Source: Pseudomonas sp. N40(2020) (GTDB lineage Bacteria > Pseudomonadota > Gammaproteobacteria > Pseudomonadales > Pseudomonadaceae). Taken from it: 64,000 nucleotides of DNA. This document shows, in pieces, positions 25,969 through 33,575 of this stretch. The notes under the pieces are model-generated. The model saw only the letters and a list, made by a program, of their open reading frames with translations, made no database searches and was not told the DNA's origin. Where the stretch lies: positions 1 to 64,000 of the forward strand of contig NZ_JACSZV010000018.1 in the NCBI RefSeq assembly GCF_014472415.1, in the 5' to 3' direction. A program made the position numbers and the translations under genes. Every line of letters starts with the position of its first letter. The first letter of the stretch is position 1.

Positions 25969-26339
25969 GGAAGCCTCCTTGCGGGTGTAGTGTGGATTGA
26001 GGGGCATTCTTACCCTCACGCGCGTCGAATGCAAACCGACGCCGAGTTGCAATTTGCAGGGCCTGGAAGTCCTTTTCTTGCATTTTGCAACTGGCCAAAT
26101 GCTGGCCTCATCGCCAAGTGCTTGATTTTACGAGGGTCAAAACGATCCGATGGAAGGCACGCTTTATGCGTCTGTTTGGTGCAGCGCACCGGGTTCGGGC
26201 GCCTACACTCCAAAAGGCATTTCGCAGTACAACCGCTTGCCGCACCAGGGAAACAGCGGGGACACACCCGTGCAGGGGCAGCAAAAGCGGTCAACGTGAA
26301 GCGTTGATTGGCAGTTTCATTTAGAAGGAGAGGTTCACC
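25969..26339. other. Intergenic stretch between ecotin and the DUF1652 gene
   Basis: These 371 bases contain the divergent promoters of eco and the DUF1652 gene. Short open frames here lack ribosome sites and family features. I see an AAGGAGAG ribosome site at about 26322-26329 for the DUF1652 gene and nothing else definite. Confidence 0.4.
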
Positions 26340-26609
26340 ATGTTTCTGTCTGCCTTGGAACTACGCAATATCATTGAAAGCAGCTTTTTGCCCAAACGCT
26401 GCCAATGCACGCTGTCGCCGGACTTGTCGATGACCGTCAAGGTCTACTGCGATACCAAGACCGATCAGGTCGATCTACTCGTCAGCGGCATTGATGCCAG
26501 CCACCTCAACGGCTGTAGCGAAATCAACGAACTGATCGCCAGGCTACGCTCGGATCTGGAGCGACAGGCGACGCCACATCACTACAGTCCACGATCCAGA
26601 GCCGTTTAA
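26340..26609 (+). CDS. DUF1652 family protein
   Basis: This 89-residue Pseudomonas-specific family member opens with MFLSALELRNIIESSFLPKRCQC in shortened form (SALELRNIIES, then KRCQCTLSPD), which is diagnostic of DUF1652. The rest, VDLLVSGID and INELIARLRSDLE, also fits. It is cytoplasmic and of unknown function. Start supported by AAGGAGAGG. Its end overlaps the opposing gene by 4 bases. Confidence 0.88.
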   Translation: MFLSALELRNIIESSFLPKRCQCTLSPDLSMTVKVYCDTKTDQVDLLVSGIDASHLNGCSEINELIARLRSDLERQATPHHYSPRSRAV

Positions 26610-27004
26610 CGCACCGTTTCACCCAGTTCGACCGTCACGCGCCGGGCCTGCACAAAACCAAGGCCCAGCGCGAACTCGACCAGCACCGCGAGCAGAATCC
26701 CGGGGCCGGCGTGACCGTTGAGCCATTCTGCAAAACCCAGCACCGCCAAACCAAAACAGCCAACGATAAACCCATTGCTTAGCGCGTTGCGCCCAAGCGA
26801 TGGCGGCGCACTGCGCACCAGATAAAACATCAGCCCCAGCGCCGCAAACAGCACCGCACTGCGCCGTGCGACAAAACCGGCTGCGTCGGAATACGCGATG
26901 CTCCAGATCGCCAGCAACACGTCGGGGAAAAAGCCCCAGACCAACGCCAAGAGAAAACACAACGAAGAAGTTAGAGTCGACAACGTGCGAAACGACAACT
27001 GCAT
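26606..27004 (-). CDS. Small integral membrane protein
   Basis: This 132-residue protein has four hydrophobic segments (LTSSLCFLLALVWGFFPDVLLAIW, AVLFAALGLMFYLV, GFIVGCFGLAVLGFAEWL, ILLAVLVEFALGLGFV). The layout, with an Arg-Arg after the second segment and a short loop, resembles the DUF4345-type family, but I am not sure. It is a single gene convergent with the DUF1652 gene. Confidence 0.75.
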   Translation of the reverse strand: MQLSFRTLSTLTSSLCFLLALVWGFFPDVLLAIWSIAYSDAAGFVARRSAVLFAALGLMFYLVRSAPPSLGRNALSNGFIVGCFGLAVLGFAEWLNGHAGPGILLAVLVEFALGLGFVQARRVTVELGETVR

Positions 27005-27095
27005 GGCGAATCCTTGCGGCAGTGAGGAAGGGCCCCGAGCATAACCCCGCGAAACACTCCCCGCCTACCGCAAAGCCGCAAATCAGAGCTTTCCG

Positions 27096-27365
27096 TCAGT
27101 TCTGATAACTGCACGCGTCAGACAACTTCCGATAACTGATTTCCGCAGGCTTACCGTTGTTATCGATGTACTTCATGTCGGCGGTGATCACCTTGCAATC
27201 CAGTGTGGGCGGCTCGGTCAGCGAAACGACCTTCGCCACATGCAGCGGCATGCCGTACTCATAAGGCACAGCTTTGGACGTGGCAGACGAGTCTTTGGCC
27301 TGGGCCAAACCGACGAGCGCGGTGCAGGCGAGGGCGGTGGTCAGCAGAAACGGACGAATGTTCAT
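27096..27365 (-). CDS. DUF2790 periplasmic protein
   Basis: The 89-residue protein starts at ATG 27365. A signal peptide (MNIRPFLLTTALACTALVGL, cleavage after AQA) precedes the DUF2790 core: YEYGMPLHVAKVVSL, then DCKVITADMKYIDNNGKP and the ending YRKLSDAC. It is a Pseudomonas family of short secreted proteins, often several per genome and sometimes induced by copper or stress; function unknown. Confidence 0.88.
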   Translation of the reverse strand: MNIRPFLLTTALACTALVGLAQAKDSSATSKAVPYEYGMPLHVAKVVSLTEPPTLDCKVITADMKYIDNNGKPAEISYRKLSDACSYQN

Positions 27366-27559
27366 AAGGGAACTCCCGTGTGGCGGTTCTAGAGTTCGGC
27401 GTGATTTAGCCAAACCTGCCGCACTGGGCGTCAGCCAGAAGCGCTGAGGGCGTGCGGTTCAGTAGAGTTTTTGACCGCAGCGTTAAGCGATGGTTAACCA
27501 CGCTGAATGCCGGCTGTCAGGGAGCGGGGCGATTTCCTGCGGACGCAGGCCGGATTCCT
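27366..27559. other. Intergenic, nothing recognised
   Basis: This is the left part of the nearly 500-base gene-free region between the DUF2790 gene and the 98-residue gene. Short reading frames are present on both strands without ribosome sites or family features. Confidence 0.3.
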
Positions 27560-27861
27560 ACAAGGACAGATGCCTTGTCTGCTTTCGGCTGCTGTAGAGG
27601 GGCGGTTATGGTTTCGCGTCGCTGCAAAATCAGCGATTCGGGTTTGGTCACCTGAGCGTTCACCCCATTGCAAATGTGCCATCATTTGCGCTGCGGACAT
27701 CTATGTCCTCGCAGTGCTCTGTTGTGGCGGCTGTGTGCAGGATCGCTTTCGAGCGAGCTGAGTTGGGGTTATCTCGGTTGACCAAGCCTGTATACAGTCC
27801 GCCTCCCATTGTTTGGTCACAGTGCCGGCGGTTACTTTTGCCCCATTATGAGTAATCACCC
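27560..27861 (+). promoter_or_regulatory. Structured leader / possible small RNA region
   Basis: Four hairpins occur in a row: ACAAGG-N7-CCTTGT (27560-27578); a long stem GCGCTGCGGACAT with ATGTCC/CGCAGTGC (27688-27717); a UUCG-capped stem CGCT-TTCG-AGCG (27744-27755); and TGACCAA (27779-27785) pairing with TTGGTCA (27813-27819). They lead directly into the 98-residue gene, which has no Shine-Dalgarno. From memory, similar leaders precede small Pseudomonas genes of this kind, but I cannot confirm this here. Confidence 0.35.
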
Positions 27862-28158
27862 ATGCCTATCATTAATCCGCTCCCCAATCGCTACATCCCC
27901 CTCAACAGCGGCGTCACCGAAAGCGCGCCCCTGGTCATCGACACCGAAGCCAACCCCAAAGACATCCTCGAAGCCGCCGTCCAGCGCGTCCGCGCATCAG
28001 CCGATCTCCTCGAAACCCTGCATTGCCTCTGCTTCAAACACGCCGATGTTCAGGACATTCCACACATTACCCATGCGCTGTACCTGCTGACGCAGGATGG
28101 CAACGATTTGCTGCAGGTGGCGCAGCAGCAGATGTTGAACTGGAAGGCACCGGCCTGA
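27862..28158 (+). CDS. Small Pseudomonas protein (DUF3077/DUF6124-like)
   Basis: This 98-residue cytoplasmic protein has a helical C-terminal half (PKDILEAAVQRVRASADLLE, then HITHALYLLTQDGNDLLQVA). The pattern of an ALEQA/ILEAA helix followed by a second helix with a small-residue face resembles the DUF3077 and DUF6124 families, but the match is loose. No ribosome site is seen and the start could be internal to a structured leader. Function unknown. Confidence 0.6.
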   Translation: MPIINPLPNRYIPLNSGVTESAPLVIDTEANPKDILEAAVQRVRASADLLETLHCLCFKHADVQDIPHITHALYLLTQDGNDLLQVAQQQMLNWKAPA

Positions 28159-28169
28159 ATTTTTCGCTC

Positions 28170-28200
28170 AAAAAAGCCTGCCGTCGAAAGAGGGCAGGCT
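28170..28200. terminator. Rho-independent terminator of the immunity array
   Basis: AGCCTGCC (28175-28182) pairs with GGCAGGCT (28193-28200), and the minus strand continues with six T. It ends the long minus-strand T6SS effector/immunity transcript 20 bases after its last gene and may also act on the plus strand. Confidence 0.85.
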
Positions 28201-28220
28201 GAGTGGTTTGCAAGGTCGCT

Positions 28221-29015
28221 TCAGCGGCAAATCACCTCATTCGATTGCAGGTTCCGCGCGTACTCGACCAGATCCTTCGGGTAAGCCCAATGATCGTTCT
28301 GGCGATCATCAATCTCGTACAGAAAAGCAATGGCGGCGGCCTCGAACGCCCAGTAACCGACGTAATTGCCGTCATCGTCTTCAATGTCGAGATGGCTGTC
28401 ATGCCAGTTAGTTTGCTCCCCTTCAAAACCGGCGTACCAACCTTCGCAGTATTGCCGAAGCAGCTCACTGGACTCTGAGGCGTCTGCCGCGTAAATCGCC
28501 CTGATCAGCGGGGTGTACAAATCGTGGTACCACTCATCAAGGTCTGCCCGGCCGGGTAAATCCTTGCTCAACAGATCTTCATACAACGTGTCCTCGCCAG
28601 CGTAGCCGGCCCGATCCGTCAGGGTGCAGAACCTCGCCAGCAAATCGGTGCGTCGCAGCAGAATGCACAAGCTCATGACCTGAACGCATTCCTCATATTG
28701 ATCTGGCCAATCGTCAATGGCCAAAGGCGACACATTGGGATCATCGTCCAGAGCCAGTGCCCGCTGATGGATTTCATAGCAATCCACCAGCTTCTCTAGT
28801 CGCGGCACCAAAGAGGCAATCGGCTCACCTGCGGTATAGCTGATCAGCAACGCATTAAACGCGGCTTCCTTGAAATAAGCCGCACGCAGTGCCTGTTCCT
28901 CTTCGGGGCTGTCAGCCTGCATGGTTTGGCCTAACCAGCGGGACTCGGTTTCGTCATAAAGCCGGATGGACTTTCGATAGTACGAGTCAGTCAGGAGCGC
29001 TTGGCGCTTACGCAT
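28221..29015 (-). CDS. PoNi-type immunity protein, paralogue D
   Basis: The protein is 264 residues from ATG 29015, chosen for the GGAAGG site seven bases upstream; an ATG at 29036 is possible. It belongs to the PoNi_N/PoNi_C (DUF1910/DUF1911) family, which neutralises PoNe DNase effectors. The all-helical signature is present: DWPDQYEECVQVMSLCILL, TLYEDLLSKDLPGR, DEWYHDLYTPLIRAIY, NYVGYWAFEAAAIAFLY and the ending YPKDLVEYAR. The N-terminal third differs clearly from paralogues A and B, while the C-terminal half is close, so it probably recognises a different nuclease. It is the most distal gene of the array. Confidence 0.88.
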   Translation of the reverse strand: MRKRQALLTDSYYRKSIRLYDETESRWLGQTMQADSPEEEQALRAAYFKEAAFNALLISYTAGEPIASLVPRLEKLVDCYEIHQRALALDDDPNVSPLAIDDWPDQYEECVQVMSLCILLRRTDLLARFCTLTDRAGYAGEDTLYEDLLSKDLPGRADLDEWYHDLYTPLIRAIYAADASESSELLRQYCEGWYAGFEGEQTNWHDSHLDIEDDDGNYVGYWAFEAAAIAFLYEIDDRQNDHWAYPKDLVEYARNLQSNEVICR

Positions 29016-29041
29016 AGGGGAACCTTCCTTGTTCATGCAAA

Positions 29042-29575
29042 CTACTTCAAATCGATCACTGTGAATTCACCCTGATCGGGCAAGACATCAAACCCTTGCG
29101 GCTCATCTGATTGGTGTTTCCTGGAGAAATAGTCATAGACGAGGTATTGCTCGGGCACCTCGTACCCTTCGTTGGGGATGACCAGACGCATCTGCTCAGC
29201 GCTCAAGTACAAAAAACGCGGCAAGGCCTTCTCCGCAAAATTAATACGTTCCAGCACGCGGCTGGTTGGGTTTTTGCGCAAGACGACCCCTTTGGTATAA
29301 GGCGATCCGTAGCTCAACGCAAAAATCAAAGTGGCGCCTGTGCACTTTGCCAACCTCACGTCACCGACAAAATCTTCATCGGGCATGTCCGTAAAGGCTG
29401 TTTCGATTTTGCCGTCGAATTTCACAAACAGACGCTGCCCGTCTGCACTCGAGATGGCGAGCAACGCTATTTTGGTTCCGTCCGAAAGCGGGCAGGCCAA
29501 GAGCGTTTTCTGCGAGTCTGCCCACGCCGGGTGACACATCAGCGTGATCAGCGAAAGGAAAAACACCTTGTTCAT
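29042..29575 (-). CDS. Secreted hypothetical protein within the immunity array
   Basis: This 177-residue protein has a clear signal peptide (MNKVFFLSLITLMCHPAWA, cleavage after AWA). Its start overlaps the stop of PoNi paralogue C by 4 bases (ATGA), so the two are translationally coupled. The mature part is beta-rich with one Cys pair (LLACPLSDG and LAKCTG). I do not recognise the family. Position among immunity genes suggests a periplasmic immunity or accessory protein. Confidence 0.75.
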   Translation of the reverse strand: MNKVFFLSLITLMCHPAWADSQKTLLACPLSDGTKIALLAISSADGQRLFVKFDGKIETAFTDMPDEDFVGDVRLAKCTGATLIFALSYGSPYTKGVVLRKNPTSRVLERINFAEKALPRFLYLSAEQMRLVIPNEGYEVPEQYLVYDYFSRKHQSDEPQGFDVLPDQGEFTVIDLK

Positions 29576-30378
29576 TTGATGAGGCCGATTTCATAGACGT
29601 TATTGCGAGTGGTCGGCTTATGGCTTCTTGCGTACTCGACCAGGTCTTTCGGGTAGACCATATGGTCGAGTTGGCTGTCGTCTATGCCATACAGGTAAGC
29701 AATTGCCCCCGCTTCCAGAGCCCAATAGCCGACATAACTGCCTTCTTCACCGTCAAGGTGCGTGTCATGCCATGGCGCCTGTTCAAAGGCGCAATACCAG
29801 TTGTGGCAGTACTCACTGAGAAAACGCGACGCTTCGCTCTTGTCGCCAGCGTAGATGGCCTGGATAAGCGGCGTGGAGACGTCGTGATACCACTGATCAA
29901 TATCCACCCGCCCAGGCAGAACTTTGGTCAGCAAATCTTCGTATAGAGTATCAATGCCGGCGTATCCCGCATTGTCGATTAAATAGACAAAGCGTTTTAA
30001 CAAGTCAGTGCGGTGCAGCAGGATACACAGGCTGATGACTTGCAGGCATTCCTCGTATTCGTCAGGCCAGTCGTCAATTATGAGCGGCGTGATGTGGGGG
30101 ATTTGTTCGTAGATGGCTAGATGTTTTTGCAGTTCTTCGTAACTGGTAATCAGGGTTTCCAGAGGAAGAACCAGGCTTTGTATATCCTCTCCGGCGGTGT
30201 AAAGCATCAAAATGTGCTTGAGGTGCAGGCTCTGAAAGTTTCTGGTTCGCAAAGACTTCTCTTGCTCCGGAGAGTCAGCCGTGAATAGCTTATCTTTCCA
30301 GAATTCGAACTCTTCCTCGAAGTACGACTTGAAACTTTCGTATCGAGCGGTAGTGAAATGTTTTTGTCTGCTATTCAA
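29572..30378 (-). CDS. PoNi-type immunity protein, paralogue C
   Basis: This 268-residue PoNi-family (DUF1910/DUF1911) protein has DWPDEYEECLQVISLCILL, TLYEDLLTKVLPGR, DQWYHDVSTPLIQAIYAGD, APWHDTHLDGEEGSYVGYW, then HMVYPKDLVEYARSHK. Its N-terminal helices (YESFKSYFEEEFEFWKDKL) diverge from those of the others. It is the third intact copy downstream of the effector. The family role is direct binding and inhibition of PoNe nucleases in the cytoplasm. Confidence 0.9.
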   Translation of the reverse strand: MNSRQKHFTTARYESFKSYFEEEFEFWKDKLFTADSPEQEKSLRTRNFQSLHLKHILMLYTAGEDIQSLVLPLETLITSYEELQKHLAIYEQIPHITPLIIDDWPDEYEECLQVISLCILLHRTDLLKRFVYLIDNAGYAGIDTLYEDLLTKVLPGRVDIDQWYHDVSTPLIQAIYAGDKSEASRFLSEYCHNWYCAFEQAPWHDTHLDGEEGSYVGYWALEAGAIAYLYGIDDSQLDHMVYPKDLVEYARSHKPTTRNNVYEIGLIK

Positions 30379-30410
30379 GTGTCAAGTCCATGACGAGAGT
30401 GGGTTGAAAT

Positions 30411-31184
30411 TTATGGGGTTGGAGCTTGCGATCTAGCGTATGCAACCAGATCCTTTGGGTAAACCCTATCGTCTATTTTGCTGTCATCAATGCCATACAA
30501 ATAGGCAATTGCCCCGGCTTCGATGGCCCAATACCCCACGTAATTTCCATTTTCCCCTTGTAAATGCGAGTCGTGCCAAGGGGCTTGTTCAAATTCTGAG
30601 TACCATTGATTACAGTACATGCTCAGGAAGTCGGAAGCTTTCTCTTTGCTATCTGCATAAATAGACTGAACCAACGGTGAGTAAACGTCGTGGAGCCATT
30701 GATCGATATCGTGTCTGTCAGGTAGCAACTTGGTCAGTAAGTCTTCATATAACGTGTCGCAACGGGCGTAGCCTGCACGATCTATCAGTTTTACAAAGCG
30801 TTCAAGCAGGTCTGTACGATGTAGAAGTACACAAAAACCTATAACTTGCACGCATTCTTCGTATTGATAAAGCCAGTCATCAATTATAAGTGGGGTGATG
30901 TCAGGGTAGTCTTCGTACTTTTCCAACGTGGCCTGTCTGATTTCGTACTTGTCAATCAAGTCTTCAAGCAAGGGTATCAGGGTAACGATTTCCCATCCCT
31001 CGGTATAACAAGCCAGGATTCGGTGCAATGCGAGCCTTTGCAGGTGCCTTGCACGAAGTGAGGCTTCTTGTTCCGGGGAGTCGGACTGAAAAGTGATTGT
31101 CTTGCAGAGTTCGATGACTTCGTCATGCTCTTTGTGAAAGTTTTTGAAATGATCGCTACTAAGAAGATGCTGTCTTAATTTCAT
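30411..31184 (-). CDS. PoNi-type immunity protein, paralogue B
   Basis: The 257-residue protein starts at ATG 31184 (MKLRQHLLSSDHF). It is a PoNi-family member whose N-terminal helices (EVIELCKTITFQSDSPEQEA) are very close to paralogue A (EVLELCKTITFESDTPEEEA), so it is likely a recent duplicate of the cognate immunity gene. Later motifs are intact: YQYEECVQVIGFCVLLHR, TLYEDLLTKLLPDRHDIDQW, GNYVGYWAIEAGAIAYLYG. The usual DWPDQ is DWLYQ here. Confidence 0.9.
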   Translation of the reverse strand: MKLRQHLLSSDHFKNFHKEHDEVIELCKTITFQSDSPEQEASLRARHLQRLALHRILACYTEGWEIVTLIPLLEDLIDKYEIRQATLEKYEDYPDITPLIIDDWLYQYEECVQVIGFCVLLHRTDLLERFVKLIDRAGYARCDTLYEDLLTKLLPDRHDIDQWLHDVYSPLVQSIYADSKEKASDFLSMYCNQWYSEFEQAPWHDSHLQGENGNYVGYWAIEAGAIAYLYGIDDSKIDDRVYPKDLVAYARSQAPTP

Positions 31185-31263
31185 TCTGGTCACATGCTTG
31201 CGCCATATCCAATTAGATGTCGGATTTCTGGCCTTCATTATTCGCGTAGAGCTTGGTTTTACG

Positions 31264-31923
31264 TCAAGTTGCCGAGACCGGTACCCGGCTCAAGAACAGT
31301 TCCAAGCCCTGCTGATACGAGTCCGCGTCCATCACATCGCTGTGCCTGGGGATGTGATAGGCCTTGCCCTTTCTGTCCAGTTTTGCGCACGCAACGGAGT
31401 AGAAGTCGGGTGTTACCTTGAGCCGCACAATCTGACCCCACGCAAGTCCGCCTTTGGCGCCTTTGCCCTTGGTAAAGAACAAGGTAAAACCATCTTCATC
31501 GAATTCCAGGCGATAAGCGCCTTCAGCAGCCTTGAGTCGGGCACGTACCGTTGATTCGATCAGGCGCAGGTTTACCTTTTGAAAAGGCTTGCGAGGTTTC
31601 GCACGGTTGGCGGCAATCCGCTTGCGCAAGCGATTTAGAAGGCGTTCGGAGAAGAACCGCCAGCACACCACGTATGCCACGGTGAAGAACACCAGGGCGA
31701 TGAGTTTCTCCGGGTTCAACTCACGCGAAGGGAAATAGGCGCCCAGCATGCCGCCAACCAACCCAAGCAAAAACAAGACCGGCGCGAGCAGACGATCCTC
31801 AATGCGAGTCAGCTTGCCAAGTAGCCGGGCCCTCAGTTGATCATCCTTGAGTATTTCCTGCTCAACCAGCTTGCCGATTCTGGCCTGTGTGTGTTCGGGG
31901 GTGATGGTGAATTGCAATTCCAT
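31264..31923 (-). CDS. YcxB-like membrane protein
   Basis: The 219-residue protein starts at ATG 31923 (MELQFTITPEHTQ). Two adjacent transmembrane segments lie at about residues 44-90 (LLAPVLFLLGLVGGMLGAYF and LIALVFFTVAYVVCWRFF). The cytoplasmic C-terminus resembles the YcxB-like domain: EGAYRLEFDEDGFTLFF, LAWGQIVRLKVTPDFYSV, then AYHIPRHS. Such proteins occur singly in bacteria and in toxin/immunity loci. Its place in the array suggests membrane immunity, but this is inference. Confidence 0.7.
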   Translation of the reverse strand: MELQFTITPEHTQARIGKLVEQEILKDDQLRARLLGKLTRIEDRLLAPVLFLLGLVGGMLGAYFPSRELNPEKLIALVFFTVAYVVCWRFFSERLLNRLRKRIAANRAKPRKPFQKVNLRLIESTVRARLKAAEGAYRLEFDEDGFTLFFTKGKGAKGGLAWGQIVRLKVTPDFYSVACAKLDRKGKAYHIPRHSDVMDADSYQQGLELFLSRVPVSAT

Positions 31924-31963
31924 GGTAGTGAATCCGAAATCCGTTTTCTGGAAAGGGTGGAGT

Positions 31964-32436
31964 TTACGGGTTTGTTTTACGTCTGGCGTATTCAACCAGA
32001 TCTTTTGGGTAGACCATATGATCTATTTCGCTGTCGTCTATGCCGTATAGGAAAGCAATTGCTCCTGCCTCGAAAGCCCAGTAGCCCACGTAATTACCAT
32101 CATCGCCTTGCAAATGAGTATCGTGCCAGGAGCTTGCTTGAAGGCGGAATACCAACCTTCGCAATATTTTTCTAATAGATCCGACGCTTTTTCTTTATCT
32201 TCTTCATAAATGGCATGGATTAACGGTGTATAGGCGTCGTGATACCAGCGATCAATATCGTAGCGGTCGGGTAACAGTTTACGAAGTAGGTCTTCATATA
32301 ATGTGTCATCTCCGCCGTAACCTGCGGGGTCAATAAGCGCAACAAGGCGGGTTAGCAGGTCGGTGCGTTGCAGCAATATACATAGACTAAAAACCTGTAC
32401 GCATTCTTCGTACTGGTCTATCCAGTAGTAAGCCAC
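31964..32436 (-). pseudogene. PoNi immunity gene fragment, 5'-truncated and frameshifted
   Basis: Only the C-terminal half of a PoNi gene remains. It begins directly after the DUF3396 stop with YYWIDQYEECVQVFSLC in place of the family's DDWPDQYEECVQV, so the first ~105 residues are missing. After EKYCEGWYSAFKQAP the frame breaks: one base is missing between 32128 and 32129 (CC-TGG where paralogues have CCATGG). The other frame then continues SWHDTHLQGDDGNYVGYW to the normal end YPKDLVEYAR. It is probably a recombination relic that could donate C-terminal sequence to other copies. Confidence 0.88.
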
Positions 32437-32441
32437 ATGCT

Positions 32442-33409
32442 CTATTCATTGGTACCGCTGTTGTCCCGATCAAAGCGTGCGTACCATAATTTAGTACTTG
32501 CTTCGTCGAAGCAATTTCCATGGGGGGAGTAGTGATGAAATTGATCCGGTTCTGGGATGCGCAGTGGTTTTAATATTCGGTTTACTGCAATGTAAGCGTT
32601 GAGCTCATCTATGCCTGCAACACCGAGTTGTGGGTACTCACCCGCTTGAATAATCAGCCCACTGTCATAGTTAACAAATTCGATGTCACCGCGCCCGCTT
32701 AGCGTCCGTCGCAAAGCATGTTCCTCGCCGAGGTCCGCAATAAATGAACTTCCGATAATGGTCTGCCAGTTAACGCCTTTTATATGGTCAATAAGATCTG
32801 AGGCTAAGCTGTGAGGCATGGAATCGATATCTAGGCCGGTGTATTTTTGCGCAAGTTCATACTCGATATGCATATAGCCGTCATAGTCGAACGGTAGTAT
32901 CGTGGATAGTCCACCATACCCGTGCACTGCTTCGACTTGATTGCACAGGTATTTTACCCAGGCCCTGTACGTGGTTAGCCCCTCTTTTGATGTAATAAAG
33001 CTCCAGGGGAAGATTAATTTTATATATGAGCGCTCGCTATCCTCATGGGTTTCGCGGGAGTTAAGTAAGGATATTCCATAATTCGCAGCTTCTTTAGAGC
33101 TGGGCGCACTCGTCAGGTGCAATTCGCACCGTTCATTACCCGATGTTGAGCGAATTTTGTTGAGGGCTTTTTCTAGTGACTGCGAGGTCAGCTTTTTGTA
33201 GCTGTCCTGAAGCAACCCTTTTAAATGCGTTCCGAAGTCATCGTTGAATTTTCGAAAGCAGTCAATGATCTTCAGTTTTTTTCGGCTGTATAGCCTTCTT
33301 TAAAGTATAGAGTGGCGATCACGCCAAGTTTGATTACGGGTGGCCCGTCTGAGAGCTCAAATGACAAATCTTCGGCACAATTTTCGAGGTTTTTGATTGT
33401 TTTGTTCAC
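32442..33409 (-). CDS. DUF3396 type VI immunity-family protein, split by a -1 frameshift
   Basis: The 3' frame (257 residues) contains DUF3396 features: YIKLIFPWSFI, YDGYMHIEYELAQKYTGLDIDSM, HALRRTLSGRGDIEFVNYDSG, LGVAGIDELNAYIAVNRILKPLR. A 5' frame from GTG 33409 encodes the missing N-terminus (VIKLGVIATLYFKEGYTAEKN) and stops at 33272. The two match as one protein of about 322 residues if the ribosome slips -1 at A-AAA-AAC (33275-33281), giving KLKIIDCFRKFNDDFGTHL across the junction. Either programmed frameshifting, a reversible poly-A change, or an inactivating mutation is possible. DUF3396 proteins are found as T6SS immunity proteins; the cognate effector is not in the window. Confidence 0.75.
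33272..33283 (-). other. Slippery heptamer A-AAA-AAC followed by in-frame stop
   Basis: The coding strand reads GCC GAA AAA AAC TGA. A -1 slip on A-AAA-AAC places the ribosome in the frame that encodes the rest of DUF3396. Alternatively an eighth A in the tract would restore the frame. Confidence 0.6.
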
Positions 33410-33575
33410 GATGGTTCTCGACGTTTCTAGCGCGAGGTTAGTGTGGGGGTGGCCTCCAACGTGACTTGGATTCCTCTTTTTTGCAGGATTTAAGGATGTT
33501 ATTCAGTTTTAAATCCTGATCTTGAATACTTCGCTCAGGACTTTCAGGCAAGTGCTGAGCGAAAAATAGGACGCT

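Noticed and set aside
26016-26324. Short frames between eco and the DUF1652 gene
   Set aside because: No ribosome site, no hydrophobic or family pattern, and they overlap each other on opposite strands.
27452-27761. Short frames in the structured intergenic region
   Set aside because: They overlap hairpins, have no ribosome sites, and read as shadows of one another; the RNA-structure interpretation fits better.
29015-29036. Earlier ATG (29036) for PoNi paralogue D
   Set aside because: The GGAAGG site fits ATG 29015 at seven bases; the earlier ATG has no site, though it cannot be excluded.
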